A model generated the notes under the pieces. It was not told the origin of the DNA. It searched no databases and saw only the letters and a list, made by a program, of their open reading frames with translations. DNA of 64,000 nt, taken from Geomonas diazotrophica. GTDB taxonomy: Bacteria; Desulfobacterota; Desulfuromonadia; Geobacterales; Geobacteraceae. Below are positions 27,440 to 37,326 of this stretch, piece by piece. Position numbers and translations under genes: made by a program. Position 1 is the stretch's first letter. Every line of letters begins with the position of its first letter. The stretch spans positions 62,001 to 126,000 of the forward strand of contig NZ_JAHLMF010000009.1 of assembly GCF_018919385.1 (NCBI RefSeq), given 5' to 3'.

Positions 27440-27470
27440 TTGACACAGGCGGTGGGGGTGTTACTACTTA
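27440..27470 (+). promoter_or_regulatory. Possible promoter of the small secreted protein
   Basis: TTGACA at 27440-27445 is followed after 16 to 19 bases by TACTAC/TACTTA at 27462-27470. It lies about 50 bases before the small gene's start. The -35 is perfect; the -10 is only approximate. Confidence 0.45.
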
Positions 27471-27520
27471 TGCGGGACATCTCACTACCGGCAAGGACAC
27501 CACAGACAAGGAGGCGCACG

Positions 27521-27793
27521 ATGAAGAGGATTGCTTTGATTGTCATGGCAGGGTTCCTGGCAATGGGCAGCGTACCGACTTTCGCCGCTGACATGGGCGC
27601 GAAAGACGAATGCCTGCTCATCTCGAAAAACTGCAAAAACGAAGTGGACAGCATCCAGCAGAAGATCGCGAAACTGCAGGGCGAGATCAACAAGGGGAGC
27701 AGGGTCTACACCGCGGACGAGCTGAAAAAACTCCACGACAAGCTGAAAGAGGCCAACGACGTCCTCGACGAACTGAACAAGCCCGGCCACTAG
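27521..27793 (+). CDS. Small exported coiled-coil protein of unknown function
   Basis: 90 residues. A clear signal peptide (MKRIALIVMAGFLAMGSVPTFA) precedes about 68 residues containing two cysteines (DECLLISKNCKNEV) and a charged heptad-like helix (VDSIQQKIAKLQGEINKG, then LKKLHDKLKEANDVLDEL). The ATG at 27521 has AAGGAGG seven bases upstream. It has its own promoter-like sequence and a strong terminator after it, so it is a single-gene unit. I do not recognise the family. A periplasmic helical protein is all that can be said. Confidence 0.8.
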   Translation: MKRIALIVMAGFLAMGSVPTFAADMGAKDECLLISKNCKNEVDSIQQKIAKLQGEINKGSRVYTADELKKLHDKLKEANDVLDELNKPGH

Positions 27794-27828
27794 TCCCCCC
27801 TCCAGGTACCGCTTCATTTCGACACCAC

Positions 27829-27859
27829 AAAGGCCATCGTGACGCTCACGATGGCCTTT
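27829..27859 (+). terminator. Terminator hairpin after the small exported protein gene
   Basis: A perfect 14-bp stem (AAAGGCCATCGTGA with its complement, 27829-27842 and 27846-27859) closed by a CGC loop. The U-tract comes from the stem end and is short. It separates the small gene from the Mg2+ operon promoter. Confidence 0.75.
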
Positions 27860-27890
27860 GGCGTTTCCCCCTTTCCCGGCTACTTTTTGC

Positions 27891-27919
27891 TTGCCACCTG
27901 TACCCAAAACTGCTACAAA
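27891..27919 (+). promoter_or_regulatory. Predicted promoter of the M-box/mgtA operon
   Basis: TTGCCA (27891-27896), a 17-base spacer and TACAAA (27914-27919). Transcription would start near 27926, about 55 bases before the conserved part of the M-box. Confidence 0.5.
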
Positions 27920-27980
27920 TTTTTGGTCAGGGTGCGGAAGGCCCTTCCCGTTCTGGCAACAAACGCATAGCAGCACGGAA

Positions 27981-28148
27981 TTCCTCGTTAAGATGAGGCG
28001 TTTGCACAAACACAGGCTACTGCCCGGAAACGTCGAAAGACGCCAATGGGTAGACCAGGTATTGCCGGATTAAGGCTTTACTTAAGGTAGCTGGTCCCTG
28101 CGACCTACGTTGTGCACTGCCGAAAACCTACGAGTGGGGAATCGCAGG
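27981..28148 (+). ncRNA. M-box (ykoK leader) Mg2+ riboswitch aptamer
   Basis: Several blocks match my recollection of the M-box consensus in order: CGTTAAGATGAGGC at about 27986, CTACTGCCCGG at 28017, the hairpin CGTCGAAAGACG at 28031-28042 followed by CCAATGGGTAGACCAG, ATTAAGGC at 28069, GTAGCTGG at 28087 and CCTACGAG near 28127. A long-range stem pairs CCTGCGA (28097-28103) with TCGCAGG (28141-28147). It lies upstream of a Mg2+ P-type ATPase, the expected target. In known M-boxes, bound Mg2+ favours a downstream terminator, so transcription proceeds when Mg2+ is scarce. Confidence 0.9.
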
Positions 28149-28158
28149 CAGACGTCCA

Positions 28159-28185
28159 GGCCCGGGTTCTCCCGTGGCCTTTTTT
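28159..28185 (+). terminator. Riboswitch-controlled terminator in the mgtA leader
   Basis: GGCCCGGG (28159-28166), loop TTCT, then CCCGTGGCC (28171-28179, one bulged T), followed by six T residues at 28180-28185. It starts 11 bases after the aptamer's closing stem, the usual place for an M-box expression platform. Confidence 0.9.
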
Positions 28186-28582
28186 CGTATTTTCACGTCG
28201 GACAGAAAAGGTGGTGGTTCTACAAATTGGACAGTCATAGTAGCGAATATCCGTTACCCATCCCGTTCCCGCGGCGATAGCCTCCTGCAAAGCCTTCCTC
28301 CTTCCCTGTCTGCTTTGCTCCGCCGTCCGCCACCAAGGAACGGGGCTTGATGAAGCAGCGGGGAGTTCGTAGTACACTCCCATCTCAGTGCAATAACTCA
28401 CCGGTTTACGCATCGGCGCAGTGCACCTGCCCGTTTGCGCTCGGGTCGAGGTGCGGGCATGCCTTTTGAGCCCCCCCCTCCCGGACCGTTTTGCCGTCGT
28501 CCCTTCCGGAGACCGACGCGAGGTCGTGGTCCGCCTTACGGGCGGCCGCACAGCAGCACAGCAGTTGATAGGAGAAGGCAGG
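28186..28582 (+). other. Long untranslated leader between terminator and mgtA
   Basis: About 400 bases with no gene I can support. The mgtA frame is open upstream to 28421, but the only start with a good ribosome site is 28583. A GC-rich segment (28440-28560) could be structured. Nothing else recognised. Confidence 0.4.
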
Positions 28583-31264
28583 ATGTTCATCGTTTCCAAT
28601 ATAACCACAGGGCGCTCCGGGAAGCAGCACCCGGCCCAGCGCTCCGCAGCGCAGAAAACGGCGGCCCAGGGCGAAAACGAGCGCCGCCTGGTCGAGATCT
28701 GCTCCATGTCGGTGCGCGATGCACTCAAGGAGCTCGACACCAAGGCGAAGGAGGGGCTCACCACCGAGGAGGCCGAAAAGCGCCTCGACGAGTACGGCGC
28801 CAACGAGCTGGCCCACGCCAAGCGCCTGGGGGTCCTGGCCGACCTCCTGGAGCGCTGCAAGAGCCCGCTCGTCGTACAGCTCCTGGTGATCGCCGTCATC
28901 TCCGGCATCGTCGGGGAGACCAAGTCCGCCATCATCGTCGGCGCCATGATCATATTGAGCGTCGGGCTCTCCTTCATCCTGGACCGCCGCTCCGGCCAGG
29001 CGGTCGAGGCCCTGGGCAAGCGGGTGCAGTCCCGTACCCTGGTGCTCAGGGATGGCGAGGAGACCGAGATCCGGATTTCGGACGTGGTCCCGGGGGACGT
29101 GGTGCTCCTCATGGCGGGGTCCATCATCCCGGCGGACGTACGGCTTCTCTCCGCCAAGGACTTCTTCGTCAGCCAGTCGGCCCTCACCGGCGAGTCGATG
29201 CCGGTGGAGAAGAGCGCGCTGCCGGAGAAGGAGCATGAGGCCGGCCTTTCCGCCTGGGAACTCCCCAACGCCTGCTACTTGGGCTCCAGCGTGAACAGCG
29301 GCTCGGCCCGCGCCGTCGTGGTCAATACCGGCGTGCGCACTTTGTTCGGCTCCATCTCCGCGTCGCTTGCCGAAAAGGCCGAGGAGACCAGTTTCGACAA
29401 GGGGACCCGCTCCTTCACCTGGCTCATGATCCGCTTCATGCTGGTGATGACCTCCGCCGTCTTCCTGATCGTCGGCATGACCAAGGGGAACTGGGTCGAC
29501 GCCCTCCTCTTCGGTCTCTCCATCGCCGTCGGCCTCACCCCCGAGATGCTCCCGATGATCGTGACGGTGAACCTCGCCAAGGGGGCCCTCACCATGGCGG
29601 CCAAGAAGGTGATCATCAAGAGGCTCCCCTCCATCCAGAACTTCGGGGCCATCGACATCCTCTGCACCGACAAGACCGGCACCCTCACCCAGGACAAGGT
29701 CGTCCTGGAGAAGTACGTGGACCTCACCGGCCGCACCAGCGAGGACGTCCTCACCTACGCCTACCTGAACAGCCACTACCAGACCGGCTTAAGGAACCTG
29801 ATCGACCGCGCCATCCTGGACCACACCGACATGAACGTCCAGCTCTGCCGCCTGGTGGACGAGCTCCCCTTCGACTTCCAGCGCCGGCGCATGTCGGTGG
29901 TGGTGGACTTCGAGGAGGACCACGTGCTGATCTGCAAGGGGGCGGTGGAGGAGATCTACGAGTGCTGCAGCCACTACCAGATCGGCGAGGAGGTCTACCC
30001 CCTCTTCGACATGATCCGGGACAACCTCTTCGAGGAGGTGGAACGGCACAACCGCGACGGCTTCCGCGTGCTCGCCATCGCCTACCGCGAATTCCCGCGC
30101 CAGAAGACCCAGTTCGAGGTGAAGGACGAGTCGCAGATGATCCTTTTGGGCTTCATCGCCTTCTTCGACCCCCCCAAGGCGCAGGCCAGCGAGGCGCTGG
30201 GCCTTTTGCAGGAAGCGGGGGTGCGGGTCAAGGTGCTCACCGGCGACAACGGCCTGGTAACCCAGAGGGTCTGCACCAACGTCGGCCTGAAGGCGGAGCG
30301 GATGCTGACCGGCGCCGAACTCTCCCGGGTCACCCCCGAGGATTTCGCCGCCATCGTGCAGGAAGTGGACATCTTCGTGAAGCTCAGCCCCGCGCAGAAG
30401 GAGCAGATCGTGCGCAGCCTGCGCGCCAGCGGCCACGTGGTCGGTTTCCTGGGGGACGGCATCAACGACGCCCCGGCGCTGAAGGCGGCCGACGTGGGGA
30501 TCTCGGTCGACTCCGGGGTCGACGTCGCCAAGGAGACCGCCGACATCGTGCTCCTGGAGAAGAGCCTCCTGGTCCTCGAAGAGGGAATCATGGAGGGGCG
30601 CCGCGTCTTCGCCAACATCGTCAAGTACATCAGGATGGGGGCCTCCTCCAACTTCGGCAACATGTTCTCCGTGATGGGGGCGAGCTACCTGCTCCCCTTC
30701 CTCCCCATGCAGCCGGTGCAGATCCTGACCAACAACCTGCTCTACGACTTCTCGCAGACCGGGATCCCGACCGACCGCGTCGACCCGGAACTGATCGCCA
30801 AGCCGCTCAAGTGGAACATCGAGAACATCAAGCGCTTCATGTTCTGCGTCGGCCCGATCAGCTCGCTCTTCGACTACGCGACCTTCGCCCTCATGTGGTA
30901 TGTTTTCGGCTGCGCCGCCTACAACGCCCCGGGCGTCAGCGCCCTGCAGCAGGAAGGGTTCGCCAAGCTGTTCCAGACCGGGTGGTTCGTGGAGTCGCTT
31001 TTGACCCAGACCCTGATCGTGCACATCATCAGGACCCGGCGCATCCCGTTCATCGGCAGTTGCGCATCGCTCCCGATGACCCTGACCACCCTTGGCATCA
31101 TGGGCATCGGCGCCTGGCTCCCCTACTCTCCCTTCGCCGGCGCGCTCAACCTGGTGCCGCTGCCCCCGGTCTACTGGATCTGGATCATCGGGTTCCTGTT
31201 GACCTACTCGGTAATGACCCACTTCGTGAAGACCTGGTTCTTCAACCGCTTTGGAGGTGACTGA
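28583..31264 (+). CDS. mgtA: Magnesium-transporting P-type ATPase
   Basis: 893 residues, close to the 898 of E. coli MgtA. It carries the P-type ATPase marks: TGES in the actuator domain, phosphorylated Asp363 in CTDKTGT, the VKVLTGDN loop and the GDGINDAPAL hinge, with IIIB-type ordering and a C-terminal block of six membrane helices. The upstream M-box riboswitch independently supports Mg2+ import. The ATG at 28583 has AGGAGA nine bases upstream. The stop overlaps the EIIA-like gene's start (TGATG), so the two are translationally coupled. Confidence 0.97.
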   Translation: MFIVSNITTGRSGKQHPAQRSAAQKTAAQGENERRLVEICSMSVRDALKELDTKAKEGLTTEEAEKRLDEYGANELAHAKRLGVLADLLERCKSPLVVQLLVIAVISGIVGETKSAIIVGAMIILSVGLSFILDRRSGQAVEALGKRVQSRTLVLRDGEETEIRISDVVPGDVVLLMAGSIIPADVRLLSAKDFFVSQSALTGESMPVEKSALPEKEHEAGLSAWELPNACYLGSSVNSGSARAVVVNTGVRTLFGSISASLAEKAEETSFDKGTRSFTWLMIRFMLVMTSAVFLIVGMTKGNWVDALLFGLSIAVGLTPEMLPMIVTVNLAKGALTMAAKKVIIKRLPSIQNFGAIDILCTDKTGTLTQDKVVLEKYVDLTGRTSEDVLTYAYLNSHYQTGLRNLIDRAILDHTDMNVQLCRLVDELPFDFQRRRMSVVVDFEEDHVLICKGAVEEIYECCSHYQIGEEVYPLFDMIRDNLFEEVERHNRDGFRVLAIAYREFPRQKTQFEVKDESQMILLGFIAFFDPPKAQASEALGLLQEAGVRVKVLTGDNGLVTQRVCTNVGLKAERMLTGAELSRVTPEDFAAIVQEVDIFVKLSPAQKEQIVRSLRASGHVVGFLGDGINDAPALKAADVGISVDSGVDVAKETADIVLLEKSLLVLEEGIMEGRRVFANIVKYIRMGASSNFGNMFSVMGASYLLPFLPMQPVQILTNNLLYDFSQTGIPTDRVDPELIAKPLKWNIENIKRFMFCVGPISSLFDYATFALMWYVFGCAAYNAPGVSALQQEGFAKLFQTGWFVESLLTQTLIVHIIRTRRIPFIGSCASLPMTLTTLGIMGIGAWLPYSPFAGALNLVPLPPVYWIWIIGFLLTYSVMTHFVKTWFFNRFGGD

Positions 31265-32055
31265 TGGATAGCTTGCTCGACGCACTACAGGAAGGACGTC
31301 TTCTCGAGATACCGGACGACTACGACAAGGAGGATGCGCTGCGCTTTCTGGCCCACATCCTCGAGGCCGTGCCGTCGCTGCCGCCGGACACCGACGTAGC
31401 GGGGCTGATCCTCGCCAAGGAAGGGGCCTCGAAGACCGCCCTGGGCAAGGGGTGGGCCTGCCCGGACGCCCGGGTCCCCTTTGACGAGGACCTGATCTGC
31501 GTCGTCGGATGGAGCCCGAGGGGGATCGACTACGGTAGCCCGGACGGCAAGCCGGTCAAGGTGATCGCCATGTACCTCGTGCCGGAGAACCAGCGCAGCA
31601 ACTACCTGCGCGAGGTCTCCCTCCTCGCCAAGGCGCTGGAGATCTACCCGGAGATCGAACGGCTCAACGCCGCCGACAGCCTCAACGACATCCGCGACCA
31701 CCTGCTCGACCTGATCAGCACCACCAAGGGGACCGTGGGACCCGATTCCCGCGCCAGGATGATCCGCCTGCAGGGGAAGGTGGCCGCCGTGGAGCCCGCC
31801 CCTTACGATCTCGCGAACCTCATCGTCGAGCCCATCACCATCATAGTGGGGACCGGGTTGAAGACGGTCGTGCTCGGCCATGACCACGCCCTCGTGGAGC
31901 TCCTGGAAGGGCTCCCGGGCCTCTCCGACGAGGTGGCCACGCACAGCTCGTTCAACACCGGGGGGTGGCGCATCGTGAAACGGAAGGAGGCCTCCTTCAC
32001 CGGGGAGCGCCTCCTCGTCGACTGCCTCGCCCTGCGGACCCAGGGAGGAAAATGA
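31264..32055 (+). CDS. PTS EIIA-like protein lacking both active-site histidines
   Basis: 263 residues. Residues about 3-145 fit the fructose/nitrogen-type EIIA fold: LLDALQEGRLLEI, KTALGKGWACPDARV, VVGWSPRGIDYGSPDGKPVKVI, SNYLREVSLLAKALE. In true EIIA proteins the block reads IPHAR with a phosphorylated His and later a second conserved His before Leu. Here they are Asp68 and Tyr114, so phosphotransfer is not possible. The C-terminal 110 residues are unrecognised. Coupled to mgtA by a TGATG overlap and controlled by the same riboswitch, it is probably a regulatory subunit for Mg2+ transport; that role is inference. Confidence 0.82.
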   Translation: MDSLLDALQEGRLLEIPDDYDKEDALRFLAHILEAVPSLPPDTDVAGLILAKEGASKTALGKGWACPDARVPFDEDLICVVGWSPRGIDYGSPDGKPVKVIAMYLVPENQRSNYLREVSLLAKALEIYPEIERLNAADSLNDIRDHLLDLISTTKGTVGPDSRARMIRLQGKVAAVEPAPYDLANLIVEPITIIVGTGLKTVVLGHDHALVELLEGLPGLSDEVATHSSFNTGGWRIVKRKEASFTGERLLVDCLALRTQGGK

Positions 32056-32068
32056 AGGAGGATCTTTC

Positions 32069-32659
32069 ATGTCAGAGCTGAACGATCTCAAGGAGCGGCT
32101 GGACTCGTCCGAAGCCAGAAACTCCCTCAACAACGCGGTGGCCATAGCGGTCGCGCTCATCTCGGTGTTCATGGCCGTCTGCAAGGTGAAGGATGACAAC
32201 ATCGTGCAGGCGATGCTGCAGGCGAAATCGGACCAGGTGGACACCTGGAACGAGTACCAGGCCAAGAAACTGAAACAGCACCTGGCCGAGCTGGGACTGA
32301 ACCAGGTCGCCGCCCTGGAATCCATGGCGCCGGGGAGGGTGTCGGCTCCCCTGGCCGCCCAGCAGAAGCAGTACAGCGACAGCATCGCCCGCTACAAGGT
32401 CGAGGAAGCAAAGCTGGCCGAAAAGGCGAACGGCCTTGGGAAGCAGTACGACGACCTCAACTACCGGGACGACCAGTTCGACCTCTCCGACGCCACGCTG
32501 GCGGTCTCGCTGGCCATGCTGGCGATCACCTCGCTCACCGGGAAAAGAAAGCTCCTCTACCTGGCGCTGGCGTTCGCCGGTTTCGGCGTCCTGATGGGGG
32601 TGGCGGGCCTGGTCGGCCTCGCCCTGCACCCGACCGCCCTGGTGAAGGCGCTCACCTAG
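32069..32659 (+). CDS. DUF4337-family membrane protein
   Basis: 196 residues. It starts at an ATG with AGGAGG eight bases upstream, 13 bases after the EIIA-like gene. A short helical N-terminus is followed by a membrane segment (about 22-38, NAVAIAVALISVFMAVC), a long charged helix with glutamine and lysine runs (about 45-130) and two C-terminal membrane segments (about 146-190). This pattern fits the DUF4337 family, whose function is unknown. It is the third gene of the Mg2+ riboswitch operon, so a role in Mg2+ or envelope homeostasis can be suspected. Confidence 0.82.
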   Translation: MSELNDLKERLDSSEARNSLNNAVAIAVALISVFMAVCKVKDDNIVQAMLQAKSDQVDTWNEYQAKKLKQHLAELGLNQVAALESMAPGRVSAPLAAQQKQYSDSIARYKVEEAKLAEKANGLGKQYDDLNYRDDQFDLSDATLAVSLAMLAITSLTGKRKLLYLALAFAGFGVLMGVAGLVGLALHPTALVKALT

Positions 32660-32668
32660 CCCCGCCGG

Positions 32669-34150
32669 CTATCCCCTGCGCCCCCCTTCCGCGATGGCCT
32701 CGAAGAGTTCGGACACCACCCTCGCGAGGTGGCACCCGGACAGGACCTGGGCGTAGCTGCGGTCGTCGGTGATGATCCGCTTTTTCAGCGGCCTCTGTTC
32801 GCTCTCCGCCAGCAGCTCCTCCAGGGTACTCCGGATGGTCTTTCCTTTGGGAACCACCTCGTTGTCCCGCCCGCACCCGGAGTCGTCCAGGGCGCACACG
32901 TACCACAGCCTCAGGGGGGCGAGTCCCGGGTCCGCCTCCAGGTGACCGCTGCTCTTCACGAAGTTGATCACCTTGAGCACCAGCTGCAGCTTGGCCATCT
33001 CGTAGCAGGAGTCGTCCACGATGTTGCCCTGCTCGAAGAAGGGGATCACGTGCAGCCACGGCTCCTGGCGCACCTGGTCCCCCCCGGGCTTCTGCTCCCG
33101 CCCCACCACGAAGAGCGCCCAGACGTAGGCCGTGTAGAAGAGCCTGGAACTGGCCGGGTTGCCGATCACGCTGTGCCCTTCGTACTCCAGGATGAAGGCC
33201 TCGCGGTCCGGGTTCAAAAGCTCCTGCTGCGCGCCGCAGATCTCCCCCTGGAAGAAGCTGCTGGGGGGCCAGAGCCTGCCGGTTATGCTGGCATGCAAGG
33301 CGGGATGGGCGCCGCCGCTTCTCCCCGCCACCGCTTTGCGCAGCTCCGCCAGCAGCTGTTCCTTCCTCTCGTCCCTCACCCTCACCCGCACCGAGTTGTT
33401 CTCGTCGCCGAAGCCGTACTGCAGGGTCACCGGTCCGCCCCACTGGTCGCAGCTGCAGATCGGCACGCTCGCCCCCCACAACAGCCACAGGTTTAAGATG
33501 GTCATCTGCTGCGGCGAGAAGGCACGGTTCGCCATCCGGTCGTAACAGGAGATGATCGGGTCCCAGTCGTCTGCGAACCGTGACATGAGCCCCGGCAGGA
33601 GGTTCAGCGGCAAAAGAAAGCCGTGCTCGATCTTCACGCTTGAGAGAAAGAAAGCCTGCTCGTCCAGCGAGAGTCTCAACTGCGATAACGCGAGGAGGTA
33701 CTGCTTGATCCCCTCCTTGGTGCCGTCGTCGTTGAGGCGGAAGACGTCCACCACCTCGATTACCGGCTCCTTCTCCTTGATCTTCAGCGCCCCGAACTTC
33801 GCGCGCGTCGAGCGCTTCCACTCGGCCAGCTCGTGCCTGAAGGCCCGGTCGTCATACTGCAGCTGGTAGCGCTTGCTCCTGGGGTCGAGAAACCACTTGG
33901 GCTCTTGGCGCGGCTTCGGGTGCAGGAGCCTCAGCTCCAGCCAAAGCCGCATCTGCCTTCTGAACATGGCGGGGTGGAAAGGCCAGGCGGAGTCGCAGCA
34001 TGCCTTCAACGTGTTCAGGACGGGAAGGTTTTCCCGGGTGGAGAGGCAGCGCCATACCAGGCGTACCGGGGGCACGAAGAACCAGAGGAGGTAGAAGAAG
34101 GCGGTAGCTGCCGCGAGGAGCAGAGCAACAATTTCCCTGTAGCTTTCCAT
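32669..34150 (-). CDS. Membrane-anchored protein of unknown function
   Basis: 493 residues from the ATG at 34150; a TTG at 34186 would add 12 residues but lacks a good ribosome site. One N-terminal membrane helix (about 7-28, LLLAAATAFFYLLWFFVPPVRL) anchors a large soluble domain. Visible features are a charged, basic segment (PKPRQEPKWFLDPRSKRYQLQYD), a central LWLLWGASVPICSCDQWGG stretch and a GHSVIGNPASSRLFYTAYVWALFVVG stretch. I do not recognise the family. It converges on the mgtA operon and is divergent from a histidine kinase, with its own promoter region. Confidence 0.75.
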   Translation of the reverse strand: MESYREIVALLLAAATAFFYLLWFFVPPVRLVWRCLSTRENLPVLNTLKACCDSAWPFHPAMFRRQMRLWLELRLLHPKPRQEPKWFLDPRSKRYQLQYDDRAFRHELAEWKRSTRAKFGALKIKEKEPVIEVVDVFRLNDDGTKEGIKQYLLALSQLRLSLDEQAFFLSSVKIEHGFLLPLNLLPGLMSRFADDWDPIISCYDRMANRAFSPQQMTILNLWLLWGASVPICSCDQWGGPVTLQYGFGDENNSVRVRVRDERKEQLLAELRKAVAGRSGGAHPALHASITGRLWPPSSFFQGEICGAQQELLNPDREAFILEYEGHSVIGNPASSRLFYTAYVWALFVVGREQKPGGDQVRQEPWLHVIPFFEQGNIVDDSCYEMAKLQLVLKVINFVKSSGHLEADPGLAPLRLWYVCALDDSGCGRDNEVVPKGKTIRSTLEELLAESEQRPLKKRIITDDRSYAQVLSGCHLARVVSELFEAIAEGGRRG

Positions 34151-34329
34151 GGCGCGCCCCCGCTCCAGATTAAAAACAGCCCACAAAGTGTATCTGCCGC
34201 ACCACGTTTTTCAACGCAGGGCACCCTTGCCCACTACCTGGCGACATGCGGCTAATCTTTCGCAGTCATTTGCCGATAAGTGATGGTAGCAGCGCCCCAA
34301 CTCCCCCCACTTTCCAAGAAAGAAACGGC

Positions 34330-37197
<2,868 letters not shown>

Positions 37198-37326
37198 CGC
37201 CGCTCCGGCGCGACGCATCTCTCCAGGCACCGCCAGTCGGGAGGGTCGACAACCGCCGGAAACGCCCCCCTCCGCCGTCTCTTTTTTCCGACGCAGCAGC
37301 TGTTAGCTTTGACCTCCCGACGCCGG

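Noticed and set aside
27981-28148. 6S RNA or a c-di-GMP (GEMM) riboswitch as the identity of the structured leader
   Set aside because: The conserved blocks and the downstream Mg2+ ATPase fit the M-box, and the GEMM core sequence is absent.
28105-28385. A minus-strand frame with a DCPICRTTTF motif that resembles a small zinc-ribbon protein
   Set aside because: It lies antisense to the M-box and runs through its terminator, has no ribosome site, and has only one Cys pair.
32669-34186. TTG start at 34186 for the unknown membrane-anchored protein
   Set aside because: The ATG at 34150 has a better-placed GGAG and begins just before the membrane helix.
37198-37326. Intrinsic terminator between the convergent kinase genes
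   Set aside because: GGAGGG/CCCTCC can pair, but the T-run is not adjacent to the stem, so the evidence is too weak.
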